Positions 54,304 to 63,038 of a stretch of 64,000 nt of DNA are shown in pieces. Source of the DNA: RDYZ01 sp964518905 (GTDB lineage Bacteria; Cyanobacteriota; Cyanobacteriia; Cyanobacteriales; Geitlerinemataceae); contig CAZFJL010000003.1 in the NCBI GenBank assembly GCA_964518905.1, positions 72,726 through 136,725 on the forward strand. The letters are read 5' to 3'. Within the stretch, counting starts at the first letter, position 1; each line of letters starts with the position of its first letter. The position numbers and the translations under genes were made by a program. Below the pieces are notes generated by a model. It did no database searches and was not told where the DNA came from. It saw only the letters and a program-made list of their open reading frames with translations.

Positions 54304-55887
54304 CTAGTTCTGTGGGGAAATTTTGGCCTGAAAACGGCGAGCATTCTCGCGCATACGCCGCCGATCGCGATCAGAAATCTTTCGTAATTGCGCCAGAATT
54401 AAATTCATACGTCCCTGAGATTTCAGCCGATCGTAATGACGATCGAGAAAATCCCAATAGAGATAATTAAACGGACAAGCATTGTCACCGAGCCGATCGC
54501 TGCGATCGTAGGTACAACCGCGACAATAATCGCTCATCTTATTGATGTAGTTCGCCGACGCCGCGTAGGGTTTACTCGCCAGCTTGCCACCGTCGGCAAA
54601 CACCCCCATCCCCAAAACATTGGTCTGCATCACCCAGTCATAACCGTCAATAAAGGCCGCGTGAAACCACTGCTCGATCGCCTGGGGATTAATGCCCGCA
54701 ATCAGGGCGAAATTCCCGAGGATCATCAGGCGCTGGATGTGGTGGGCGTAGCCGCTGGCTTCGAGCTGCGAGAGAGTGCAGCGCAGGCAGTTCAGGTCAG
54801 TTTGGCGGGCATCCCAGAAGAAATCCGGCAGCGGTAAATCATGCTCAAAGGCGTTGGATTGGGCATAATCTTCGCCGAAAAAGAGGTAGAGGCCGCGCAT
54901 ATACTCGCGCCAGCCGAGGATTTGGCGGATGACGCCTTCGACGCTGGCGAGGGGTAGCTCGCGATCGCTGCCGATCGATTCGTGGTAGGCGGTCTCGATC
55001 GCGGTGACGACCTCCTGGGGCGAGATGAGACCGAGATTGAGGTAGGGCGAGAGTAGCGCGTGCCAAAGGGTCGGCTCGTCGGTGAGCATGGCGTCTTGGT
55101 AGGGGCCAAATCGCGGGAGGCGCTGGGTGAGGAAATCGTCGAGAACTCGTAGGGCGTGCGATCGCGTCACGCCCCAGGCGAAGGGTTCGAGCTGACCGTA
55201 GAGCGTATCGCCCAGCGCGGCCACCTGCGCCATGACCTCGCGGGTGATGGCGTCCGGCTCGAAGGTGAGCGGCGGCGGCGGGTTGAGTTTGCCCTTGGGC
55301 GGTTTGCGGTTGTCCTTGTCGAAATTCCACCGATCGCCGATCGGTTCCGCTTTCCCCGATTCATGGGTCATCAACACATCAAAGCGCTGGCGACTGTGGC
55401 GATAAAAGTCCTCCATTAACAGCCGCTTGCGACCCGTTGCCCAGGCGAGAAACTCGGATTCTGACCAGAAAAATAGATCATTGGCGATCCAGTCGATCGC
55501 GACATTTTCCGGCAGGGCGATCGCCTCGATCGCGCGGCGAAAGGGAAAATCCGTCGGGTCGAGTAGGCGCAGGGTTGTGATCTGGCGATCGGCGATCCAG
55601 TCCAGGAGGGGGGTCGCGAAGTCGTCGGTTGGGTTGGTTGAGTTGGTCTGATCGGCGGTGATGTAGGTGACGTCGGTGTAGCCGCGATCGCGCAGTTCGG
55701 CGGCAAAGTGGCGCATTGCTGACCAGACGAGGACGAGCTTTTGGCGGTGATAGGGGCGCGATCGGGCGTAGTCGCGGGATTCGATCAGGATGATCGGTTG
55801 ATCGCGGGCTTGATTATAGGCTTGATCACAGAATAGGCTGCTCTCAAACGTGAGTTGATTGCCTAAAATCCAAATTCCAGTTGTCAT
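54304..55887 (-). CDS. Fe-S photolyase/cryptochrome-related protein (PhrB/CryPro type)
   Basis: The 527-residue protein belongs to the bacterial FeS-BCP group, which includes (6-4) photolyases. The N-terminal Rossmann domain starts GIWILGNQLTFESSLF, and the FAD-binding domain holds QTNVLGMGVFADGGKLASKPYAASANYINKMSDYC. Four Cys with the group's spacing can bind a 4Fe-4S cluster: C367 or C370, then C455, C458 and C471 (YCRGCTY, and CPFN after 12 residues). Such enzymes repair UV lesions with light or act as photoreceptors. It is transcribed alone, towards psbA. Length and motifs are normal. Confidence 0.9.
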   Translation of the reverse strand: MTTGIWILGNQLTFESSLFCDQAYNQARDQPIILIESRDYARSRPYHRQKLVLVWSAMRHFAAELRDRGYTDVTYITADQTNSTNPTDDFATPLLDWIADRQITTLRLLDPTDFPFRRAIEAIALPENVAIDWIANDLFFWSESEFLAWATGRKRLLMEDFYRHSRQRFDVLMTHESGKAEPIGDRWNFDKDNRKPPKGKLNPPPPLTFEPDAITREVMAQVAALGDTLYGQLEPFAWGVTRSHALRVLDDFLTQRLPRFGPYQDAMLTDEPTLWHALLSPYLNLGLISPQEVVTAIETAYHESIGSDRELPLASVEGVIRQILGWREYMRGLYLFFGEDYAQSNAFEHDLPLPDFFWDARQTDLNCLRCTLSQLEASGYAHHIQRLMILGNFALIAGINPQAIEQWFHAAFIDGYDWVMQTNVLGMGVFADGGKLASKPYAASANYINKMSDYCRGCTYDRSDRLGDNACPFNYLYWDFLDRHYDRLKSQGRMNLILAQLRKISDRDRRRMRENARRFQAKISPQN

Positions 55888-56063
55888 ACAATCGCTCTTG
55901 AGCGCAGTGGTTCAAGATGGGTTGAGTCTGAAGGCTGCGAAGTCTGAAGCGTTACGTTAGAGCGAGATGCACGATCGCCCCGATTCAACGTCGCCTAGAA
56001 TAGAACTCGACGCGCGATCGATCAACGCGCCTCTCCGCTAACCTCACCCTCGGAGTTTGCCCC

Positions 56064-56993
56064 GTGGCTTCTGAAGAAATCATTCGCTTCTTTATCGAAG
56101 AAGGCAAAGAGCACCTCGACACCCTCGAAAAAGGTTTGCTTAACTTGCAGGCCACCATGCAAGACAACGAACAGATCAACGAGATGTTTCGTGCTGCCCA
56201 CTCCGTCAAAGGGGGCGCGGCGATGTTGGGCTTTAGCAGCATCCAAAAAGTGTCGCACCGCCTCGAAGATTACTTCAAAATCCTCAAAGACAACACCGAA
56301 CTACCGATCGATCAAAAACTCGAAAGCCTGTTTCTCAAAGGACTCGACGCCCTGCGCGATCTGCTCGAACTGCTCCAAGGCCCCTTTGGCCTGCGCGATG
56401 AAGACGCTAGCAAAATTATCGAAGGCGTCGAACCACTGTTCGGAGACCTCAAAAGTCACTTGGAGTATTTGCTGGCAGGCGGAGCACCGATCAATGCGCC
56501 GACCACCGCGATCGCAACGCCCGCGAAACTGAGCAAAACGTCCGATCTGCCCGCCGATTTTGTCGCCCAGGTCACCGATGCGCTGAAGCAAATGCTCACC
56601 GTATTCCGGAAACCCGACAGCTCTGAAACACGCCAGCGGCTCGCGACATTTTGCAACCACCTTGACGAGATTGGCGCTGCTAATGAAAGCTGGCAAGGGC
56701 TTGTGGCCGCCGTCGATCGCGCGATCGCCAACACCAATAACCCCTACACCATCCTCGCCCCGTTCGCGATTCGGGAGCTACGCGAAGCCAGTCATACCCT
56801 CGCGAGTAATGCCAGCGCCACGGTGTCGCCGAGTCCGAGTTTGGTCAATCTAGCAGACATTGAAACCGATGAGTGGGACACGATCGCGATCGTCAAACAG
56901 GATCTGCGATCGGCAGCGGAAATCTTGACGCAAACTTTCGAGAAAGCAAAACTGCTGAAGCTCGCCAAGCTCCTGTACAAGGCGGCGCAGTGA
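56064..56993 (+). CDS. Hpt-domain phosphotransfer protein
   Basis: The 309-residue protein starts with a histidine phosphotransfer domain. The phospho-accepting His46 is in FRAAHSVKGGAAMLGFSSIQKVSHRLEDYF, as in CheA-type Hpt modules. The remaining ~200 residues have no kinase ATPase domain and are helical with disordered links. It is therefore a stand-alone relay protein that would accept phosphate from a hybrid kinase, perhaps in a motility or taxis pathway, although no partner is nearby. The start is GTG at 56064. The function beyond phosphotransfer is unknown. Confidence 0.85.
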   Translation: MASEEIIRFFIEEGKEHLDTLEKGLLNLQATMQDNEQINEMFRAAHSVKGGAAMLGFSSIQKVSHRLEDYFKILKDNTELPIDQKLESLFLKGLDALRDLLELLQGPFGLRDEDASKIIEGVEPLFGDLKSHLEYLLAGGAPINAPTTAIATPAKLSKTSDLPADFVAQVTDALKQMLTVFRKPDSSETRQRLATFCNHLDEIGAANESWQGLVAAVDRAIANTNNPYTILAPFAIRELREASHTLASNASATVSPSPSLVNLADIETDEWDTIAIVKQDLRSAAEILTQTFEKAKLLKLAKLLYKAAQ

Positions 56994-57129
56994 ACTCGAA
57001 AACCGGAACTCGCGAGGCAATTGTTAGTCTGTTGGTATAGCAGGGGTTTGGTCGTCAATCGCAGCGACGTAACCCTAAGATGTACCGCCACGCTGCCCCC
57101 TCACTTCACTGCCCGTCGCTCCTACCACC

Positions 57130-58632
57130 ATGCCTTCCCCCATCTCTGCTTCCGCGATTCCGGCTCCGGAACTCGTCCCCATCCCACAGATTCCCTATCC
57201 GCGCATCTCGATCCCGCAGACCGATCCGGATGACGTGAATTATCGCGTTCCTGGCGATCGATTTACCGGGGTGGTGGGTCTGAGTCGTGACGGGACGATC
57301 GACTGTAGCGGCGGGCTGATCTACAACGGTCGCCATATCCTCACGGCGGCTCACTGTTTCAATAATCCCGACGGTACGCCCAACCTCAACCCCGATCCGC
57401 AGGGACTCTCGATCGTCTTTGATTTACCCGACGGGCGCATCACTCGCAGCGATATCAAAACGATCACGATTCATCCGGGCTGGACGAATGACCCGGCGAT
57501 GAACAACGACATTGCGCTAATCGAGCTCGAAGCCCAAGCCCCGGACGCTGCTGATCGCTATCAGCTTTATGGCGAGAGCAACGAAGTCGGACAAAACTTC
57601 GATCGCGTCGGCTACGGCATCAAAGCGACGGGCTTTGCGGGTGAGGTTGACCCAGCGGACGATCCGAATCGCCTCAAGCGTGCTGGACTCAATCGTTATG
57701 ACGCCATCAGCGACATTTTTGCCAGTCGTCCAGATATTGCCGTGCCGCTTCCCGTCGTTCCTGGAACGCAGCTCGCCTACGATTTCGATAATGGCAATCC
57801 CGCCAATGATGCCTTCGGTCAGCAATTTGGCATCGTAGATCTAGGGCTTGGATTTGCGGAAGTGGCGGCAAGTTCGGGCGATTCGGGGAGTCCGTCTTTA
57901 ATTAACGGCGCGATCGTCGGGATTTCCTCCTATGGGCTTAATCCGGCGATCGATCAAATTGATTTCACCGGCTTTCAAAGTAATAACTCCAGTTTTGGCG
58001 AATTCTTCGTCGATACGCGGGTTTCGGCCTACCTGGGTTTCATTAACGAGACGCTGGCTCTTGCCAATGCGGGCAACACGATCGAAACCGGCACAACCCG
58101 CAACGACACCCTGGTGGGGAACCAAGGCAACGACAGCCTGCGAGGCGGGGCGGGCAACGATATCTTGATTGGCGGCAGCGATAGCGATGTACTGTTTGGC
58201 GAAGGAGACGACGATATTTTGTACGGCAATCGTCAGGCCGATGCGCTCGACGGTGGGGATGGGTTTGATGCGCTGTTTGGTGGGCAGGATTCCGATACGC
58301 TCTCGGGGGGAGCGGGGGACGATCGTCTACATGGCGATCGCGGTCAGGATGTGTTGACCGGGGGGCCGGGGCGCGATCGCTACATTATCGGAGCGGGCGA
58401 TGAGCTAGACGATCGGAATCTTGCCGATATCATCACGGACTTTAGCGTCGAAGATGAAGAGGAAATCATACTGGGTCTGGGGCTCACCGCTGCCGAACTC
58501 GTGCTCGAACCATCGCTAATTTCCGGCTTGGGCGTCACCCTGCGCGTTCGATCCACCGGGGCTGCGCTGGCTTTTGTGCAGGGCGTTACGGTGGAAGACC
58601 TGGCCGGTCGAATCGTAACCGCTGGAGCTTGA
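57130..58632 (+). CDS. Secreted trypsin-like protease with RTX calcium repeats
   Basis: Residues 40-300 form a trypsin-fold serine protease with catalytic triad His75 (LTAAHCF), Asp127 (NNDIALIEL) and Ser252 (SSGDSGSPS). Residues ~315-410 are RTX nonapeptide repeats of GGxGxDxLxG type (GAGNDILIGGSDSDVLFG and similar). A C-terminal segment follows. There is no Sec signal peptide. RTX proteins are usually exported by type I secretion using the C-terminus, with folding driven by extracellular calcium. The transport genes are not in this window. Fusion of trypsin and RTX parts is known in cyanobacteria. The enzyme target is unknown. Confidence 0.9.
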   Translation: MPSPISASAIPAPELVPIPQIPYPRISIPQTDPDDVNYRVPGDRFTGVVGLSRDGTIDCSGGLIYNGRHILTAAHCFNNPDGTPNLNPDPQGLSIVFDLPDGRITRSDIKTITIHPGWTNDPAMNNDIALIELEAQAPDAADRYQLYGESNEVGQNFDRVGYGIKATGFAGEVDPADDPNRLKRAGLNRYDAISDIFASRPDIAVPLPVVPGTQLAYDFDNGNPANDAFGQQFGIVDLGLGFAEVAASSGDSGSPSLINGAIVGISSYGLNPAIDQIDFTGFQSNNSSFGEFFVDTRVSAYLGFINETLALANAGNTIETGTTRNDTLVGNQGNDSLRGGAGNDILIGGSDSDVLFGEGDDDILYGNRQADALDGGDGFDALFGGQDSDTLSGGAGDDRLHGDRGQDVLTGGPGRDRYIIGAGDELDDRNLADIITDFSVEDEEEIILGLGLTAAELVLEPSLISGLGVTLRVRSTGAALAFVQGVTVEDLAGRIVTAGA

Positions 58633-58798
58633 TGCCGGGATCTGAGGCGAACAGGACTGACACAAAATATCGAAATTCCTGGGGGCGTTATGGCAATGCG
58701 CCCACGATACCGTTTGCGTTCGGTCAATCCATGCGTAAGTCCTGCTAACGTAAGTTCGGGAGATCTCAAACTGACATTACTTACACATCGCTACATCC

Positions 58799-59350
58799 AT
58801 GATCAAACTTTACGGTGGCGCTCGCAGTCGCGCTTCAGTGGTCAAGTGGTATCTCGAAGAACTCGGCGTCGAGTACGAATTTGTCTTGCTCGATATGCAG
58901 GCCGGTGAACATCGACAGGCTCCGTATACCAACATTAATCCGATCGGCAAAGTCCCCGCGATCGTCGATGGCGATTTCACGCTCTGGGAGTCCGGCGCGA
59001 TCCTGGGCTATCTCGCGGCAAAATATGGCGGCATGACGGAGATCGAACCCCGTGCGCTGATCGATCAGTGGATTGATTTTGCCAACTCAACCTTTGGCTC
59101 GGCTTTAGCGATGGAATCCGTGCGTGAGACTGCCGTACCTCGGTTACTCGACTCGCTTGAAACGATCCTGAGCGATCGCGAGTTTCTGATGGGATCAGAC
59201 TTTTCCGCCGCCGACGTAGCACTCGGCGCAATGCTCTACTATGGCCCGTTGATGTTTGGTCTCTCGCTCGACCAGCATCCGATCGTCGATCGCTATACCC
59301 AATCACTTCAGGCACGTCCCGCCTTCCAAACCACCTTTGGAAACCGATAG
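58799..59350 (+). CDS. Glutathione S-transferase family protein
   Basis: The 183-residue enzyme has an N-terminal thioredoxin-like domain (IKLYGGARSRASVVKWYLEELGVEYE) with the cis-Pro and glutathione-binding motifs NPIGKVPAIVDGDFTLWESGAILGYLA. An all-helical C-terminal domain follows (FLMGSDFSAADVALGAML). The catalytic residue is probably Ser or Arg near positions 10-11. The class and substrate are unclear. It is 79 bp upstream of glutathione-dependent formaldehyde dehydrogenase, so both may act on glutathione conjugates and be co-transcribed. Confidence 0.92.
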   Translation: MIKLYGGARSRASVVKWYLEELGVEYEFVLLDMQAGEHRQAPYTNINPIGKVPAIVDGDFTLWESGAILGYLAAKYGGMTEIEPRALIDQWIDFANSTFGSALAMESVRETAVPRLLDSLETILSDREFLMGSDFSAADVALGAMLYYGPLMFGLSLDQHPIVDRYTQSLQARPAFQTTFGNR

Positions 59351-59429
59351 CGATCGGGCTTAATCTCCCGCTCATTCTTACCTCTCTCAACTTAACCGTT
59401 TGCGCTCGTACGAGCCACGATCGACCACT

Positions 59430-60542
59430 ATGGATGTCAAAGCTGCCGTTGCCTTCGGCCCCAACGAACCCCTCCGCATCGAAACCGTTCAGCTCGACGG
59501 CCCCCAGGCGGGGGAAGTTCTCGTTGAAATCAAAGCTACGGGAGTTTGTCACACCGACGCTTATACGCTGTCGGGCGCTGATCCCGAGGGACTATTTCCG
59601 ACCATTTTGGGGCATGAAGGTGCGGGTGTGGTGGTGGAGGTGGGCGCAGGGGTGAAAAGCCTGAAACCGGGCGATCATGTAATCCCGCTCTACGTCCCGG
59701 AATGTCGCGAGTGCGCCTACTGCCTGAGCTTCAAAACCAACCTTTGCCAAGCGATTCGCACCACCCAGGGGCGCGGCGTCATGCCCAGCGGCACGAGTCG
59801 GTTCTCGATCGACGGTCAACCCCTGTACCACTACATGGGAACCTCCACCTTCGCCAACTACACCGTCGTCCCCGAAATCTCCCTCGCCAAAATCCGCAGC
59901 GATGCCCCCTTCGAGAAGGTATGCTACATCGGCTGCGGTGTCACGACCGGAATCGGTGCGGTGATTAATACGGCGAAGGTTGAGGTGGGTTCGACGGTGG
60001 TGGTGTTTGGCTTGGGGGGAATCGGTCTGAATGTGATTCAGGGCGCGAAAATGGTCGGTGCGGGGCGGATTGTCGGGGTGGATCTCAATCCGGGTAAGCG
60101 GGCGCTGGCCGAGCAATTTGGCATGACGGATTTTGTCAATCCGAAGGAGATCGAGGGCGATCTGGTGGCGCATTTGGTGGAGCTGACCGGCGGCGGTGCG
60201 GACTACAGTTTTGAGTGCATCGGCAATGTCAAGGTGATGCGGCAGGCGCTGGAGTGCTGCCATAAGGGCTGGGGCGTCTGCACGATCGTCGGGGTGGCCG
60301 GTGCGGGCGAGGAGATCAGCACGCGACCGTTTCAGCTCGTGACGGGTCGGGTCTGGAAGGGGACGGCGTTCGGTGGCGCGAAAGGTCGGACGGATGTACC
60401 GAAGATTGTGGATTGGTACATGGAGGGCAAAATCGATATTGATAGTCTGATTACTCATGTGATGCCGATCGAGGACATCAACCGCGCCTTTGACCTGATG
60501 CACGCAGGCGAGTCGATTCGCAGTGTCGTGACGTTTGATTAA
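59430..60542 (+). CDS. frmA: S-(hydroxymethyl)glutathione dehydrogenase (class III ADH)
   Basis: This zinc enzyme oxidises the formaldehyde-glutathione adduct (and can reduce S-nitrosoglutathione). The catalytic zinc site starts GVCHTDAYTLSG and GHEGAGVVVEVG. The structural zinc Cys cluster is CRECAYCLSFKTNLC. The NAD fold is VFGLGGIGLNVIQGAKMVGA. The 370-residue length is normal from ATG 59430 (MDVKAAVAF). An upstream in-frame ATG at 59400 adds ten residues. The gene is part of a formaldehyde/glutathione detoxification pair with the upstream transferase. Confidence 0.94.
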   Translation: MDVKAAVAFGPNEPLRIETVQLDGPQAGEVLVEIKATGVCHTDAYTLSGADPEGLFPTILGHEGAGVVVEVGAGVKSLKPGDHVIPLYVPECRECAYCLSFKTNLCQAIRTTQGRGVMPSGTSRFSIDGQPLYHYMGTSTFANYTVVPEISLAKIRSDAPFEKVCYIGCGVTTGIGAVINTAKVEVGSTVVVFGLGGIGLNVIQGAKMVGAGRIVGVDLNPGKRALAEQFGMTDFVNPKEIEGDLVAHLVELTGGGADYSFECIGNVKVMRQALECCHKGWGVCTIVGVAGAGEEISTRPFQLVTGRVWKGTAFGGAKGRTDVPKIVDWYMEGKIDIDSLITHVMPIEDINRAFDLMHAGESIRSVVTFD

Positions 60543-60549
60543 CGATTAA

Positions 60550-61158
60550 CTATTCATAATTCTCGCGCTTCTTCAACTCATACGGCCCCATCAGCGCCCC
60601 CCACTGACCTTGACCGGTTTGGGGGTCGATGCCGCGATCGAAACTGAGCCATTGCGTCGCCGAAATCTCAAATCCGAGGCTGACGAATCCCTGCTGCTTG
60701 CCGTATTTGAATGAGCAGATCTGATCCGGTTCGGCGCGAGAGATGAAGCGATCGCCCGATCGCCCGAGCGGAAATCGGGCGTTATTGAGCGTTTGGATCG
60801 CGTCGCGATCGATATTCGCCAAGCGGGACGGCTCCAGCCCCGCGCCGATATAGGGGCGTTGATCGTGAAAGCCAAAGTATTCGACGGCCATGGCACGATC
60901 GGCGATCGCCGGACACAGTAAGAACAACCGCTGACGGTAGGGTTTATCGCCCGCCGGTAGCGGCGCTTGCTCGACAAACAGTCCGATCGCCCCCTCAGTT
61001 CCAGCCACATCATTCAAAGCTGCGTTCGCCGTCGGGGGCAGCGGCTGACACCACAGCCGCAACGCCACGAACCAAGCCGGATCGCGCTGGGACTGATCCA
61101 GATTGTCGAATTGACCCGTCATCCAGCGAGCCAGGGTTTGCAGATCGGAGTGGGTCAT
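60550..61158 (-). CDS. cpcT: Phycobilisome chromophore lyase CpcT/CpeT family
   Basis: CpcT attaches phycocyanobilin to Cys153 of the phycocyanin beta subunit. The 202-residue protein has the family pattern: LARWMTGQFDNLDQSQ, RLFLLCP, MAVEYFGFHDQRPYIGAGL, QICSFKYGKQQGFVSLGFEIS and a conserved WLSFDRGIDPQTGQGQWGA. A longer frame runs to 61770 through a repeat element. ATG 61158 (MTHSDLQ) is the proper start by homology. Its presence shows the organism makes phycobilisomes. It diverges from hfq, and the 393-bp spacer holds a family C element. Confidence 0.93.
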   Translation of the reverse strand: MTHSDLQTLARWMTGQFDNLDQSQRDPAWFVALRLWCQPLPPTANAALNDVAGTEGAIGLFVEQAPLPAGDKPYRQRLFLLCPAIADRAMAVEYFGFHDQRPYIGAGLEPSRLANIDRDAIQTLNNARFPLGRSGDRFISRAEPDQICSFKYGKQQGFVSLGFEISATQWLSFDRGIDPQTGQGQWGALMGPYELKKRENYE

Positions 61159-61354
61159 AGCTAGAGCTGTGGGAACATCAGGGAGAGGATCGAAAATAAT
61201 CAAACCCATTGTGGGGTCAACTTCGCTTGTGCAGGTCAATCGGCGTTTAAAATGGCGTTTGAAGCCTGAAACGCGATCTCGAAGTCTGCAATGTTGTTGA
61301 TGCTGCATCAAGAGCGTCCGTATCAACGGTACGTCATCTACACTCGTGATTGAC

Positions 61355-61509
61355 CCAGGGCAAACGCATACTCGGCAGACCCTCACCCTAAATCCCTCTC
61401 CCAGGGCGGGAGAGGGACTTTGATCCTTAAAATCTTGCTCCCCTTCTCCCATTTTGGGAGAAGGGGCTGGGGGATGAGGGCATTCATTGGGAGTATGCGT
61501 TTGCCCTGG
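61355..61509. repeat. Palindromic element family C, copy 2, with target duplication
   Basis: CCAGGGCAAACGCATACTC and GAGTATGCGTTTGCCCTGG are perfect terminal inverted repeats. TGATTGAC occurs directly outside both ends (61347-61354 and 61510-61517), as expected for an 8-bp target duplication. The interior hairpin blocks are those of copy 1 at 38343. It sits in the cpcT-hfq spacer, ending 42 bp before the hfq start. Between it and hfq, ATTGACCCC, ATTGATTCCC and ATTGAACCCC form a short tandem repeat. Confidence 0.9.
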
Positions 61510-61551
61510 TGATTGACCCCATTGATTCCCATTGAACCCCACCCCTAACGT

Positions 61552-61764
61552 ATGAGTTCTGAATTTGATACCAGCTTGCCCAGCATTCGTCTGCTGCAAC
61601 GCTACGTCAAGGAAAAAGCCGCGATCGACGTGCGCCTCAATGATGGTTCGACGCTGTCGGGCAAACTGCTGTGGATTGATCCGATCTTTCTCTGCGTCCT
61701 CGATGCATCTGAGAAGCATGTCCTGGTACGCCGCGAATCGATCGCAACAATCGCGCCCCAATAA
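61552..61764 (+). CDS. hfq: Cyanobacterial Hfq RNA-binding protein
   Basis: The 70-residue protein has the divergent cyanobacterial Hfq sequence: LPSIRLLQRYVKEKAAIDVRL, then GSTLSGKLLWIDPIFLCVLD, then KHVLVRRESIATIAP in place of the classical Sm2 motif. The Sm-like fold forms a hexamer. In cyanobacteria it is needed for motility and type IV pili and binds PilB, rather than mainly binding small RNAs. The start ATG is at 61552. It diverges from cpcT. A copy of the family C element has inserted just upstream, so its promoter may have been altered. Confidence 0.92.
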   Translation: MSSEFDTSLPSIRLLQRYVKEKAAIDVRLNDGSTLSGKLLWIDPIFLCVLDASEKHVLVRRESIATIAPQ

Positions 61765-61795
61765 TGCCAAGACTGAACGGCTGGGATTTGAATAT

Positions 61796-61853
61796 CAAGA
61801 TCTATTTACAAGATCTTCTATTCACAAGATCTATTTAACTATCAAGATCTGAA
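61796..61853. repeat. CAAGATCT repeats after hfq
   Basis: CAAGATCT occurs four times at 13-19 bp spacing (61796-61853), with ATTTA/TCTATT between. AGATCT is itself palindromic, so the run can fold in several ways. It fills most of the gap between hfq and the peptidase gene. Confidence 0.7.
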
Positions 61854-61893
61854 TGCTGAGATTTTTTAGCGTGTCGCGACCTTCCCGCTTGTG

Positions 61894-62811
61894 ATGAGTT
61901 TCTCCGTAACTATGCTTTCTAACGTCCTAGATCCTTTTAATCGCATGATGCCAGGTTTTCGATCCGTTCTGGAGCGATGCGCTCTGGCGGTTCCCATGAC
62001 GGCTCTTGCCGCACTGTCCGCTCAAGCGATCGAAATTAACGTATCGCCGACCTCTCCTCAACTCGGCGATACGATCACCCTCTTGATCACCTCAGATGCG
62101 GACACCGCGCCGATCGTCAGCGCGGGCGATCGCGACTACCCCAGCTTTCCCGTGGGGCCGCGTCGGTATCGCGCCATGATCCCGACTACGCCGCTGCAAA
62201 CACCGGGCACTCGCTCCTTTAGCGTGACCGATGACCTCGGCGATCGCGCCAGCCTCAGCGTCAATGTTGCCGATCGCGACTTCCCGATTCAGCAGATTTG
62301 GCTATCGCCGGAAATCAACGCGATCGAAGGGACAGATTACGAGTTCGATCGCGTCGAAGCCTTTCGCGCTGAGGTTACGCCCGATCGGCTGTGGAAGAGC
62401 TCGTTTATCGCGCCGAGCAATGGTTGGATTTCGACGCCCTACGGTGTCCGGCGCTACTACAACGGTGAATGGGCGGACAACTACTACCATCGTGGCCTCG
62501 ACTATGCCGCTGCTGCCGGAGCGCCCGTCTATGCCGCCGCCGACGGTATCGTTGGCCTCGTGGATTATGAAACCAACGGATTCGAGATCCACGGCAATAC
62601 GATCGGCCTGAATCACGGCCAAGGCGTCACAACCGTTTACCTGCACCTGAGCGAGATCTACGTCCGTGAAGGCGATCGCGTACAAGCGGGCGAGACGATC
62701 GGCACCGTGGGTTCCACCGGCATCTCCACCGGGCCGCACCTCCACTGGGGCTTTTTTGTGCACGGTGAAGCGGTCGATCCGAGCGATTGGCAGAGCCAAG
62801 GGATAAAATAA
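61894..62811 (+). CDS. M23-family metallopeptidase, exported
   Basis: The 305-residue protein has an N-terminal export signal (about 20-46, CALAVPMTALAALSAQA). A beta-rich N-terminal domain follows (47-165), then a C-terminal LytM/M23 peptidase domain with HRGLDYAAAAGAPVYA (first zinc ligands) and TGPHLHWGFFVHG (HxH). M23 enzymes cut peptidoglycan cross-links in cell growth or division. All zinc residues are present, so it should be active. Start ATG 61894 is chosen over the adjacent in-frame GTG at 61891. Confidence 0.92.
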   Translation: MSFSVTMLSNVLDPFNRMMPGFRSVLERCALAVPMTALAALSAQAIEINVSPTSPQLGDTITLLITSDADTAPIVSAGDRDYPSFPVGPRRYRAMIPTTPLQTPGTRSFSVTDDLGDRASLSVNVADRDFPIQQIWLSPEINAIEGTDYEFDRVEAFRAEVTPDRLWKSSFIAPSNGWISTPYGVRRYYNGEWADNYYHRGLDYAAAAGAPVYAAADGIVGLVDYETNGFEIHGNTIGLNHGQGVTTVYLHLSEIYVREGDRVQAGETIGTVGSTGISTGPHLHWGFFVHGEAVDPSDWQSQGIK

Positions 62812-63038
62812 GTAGCAAAGGTCTTGAACTCAGGTTAAAACCGGGCTTAATTTGCCGGAATTCGCATTGAAGTGTTGAATCGTAATCAGTCGCGGGCAAG
62901 TGTTATCAACTTTCTGTGTCTCTACTGTTCGGCTAACGCCCCTAGTAATACATCGCACTGACGTCACGTCGCGATCGTCGATTACTTGATCGCTATGCTC
63001 GTCACGTCTCCACTCACCCCCCTTTATCGAAGCAATCC

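Noticed and set aside
60550..61770. A 406-residue version of CpcT
   Set aside because: The upstream half is translated repeat DNA and overlaps hfq. The family-consistent start is at 61158.
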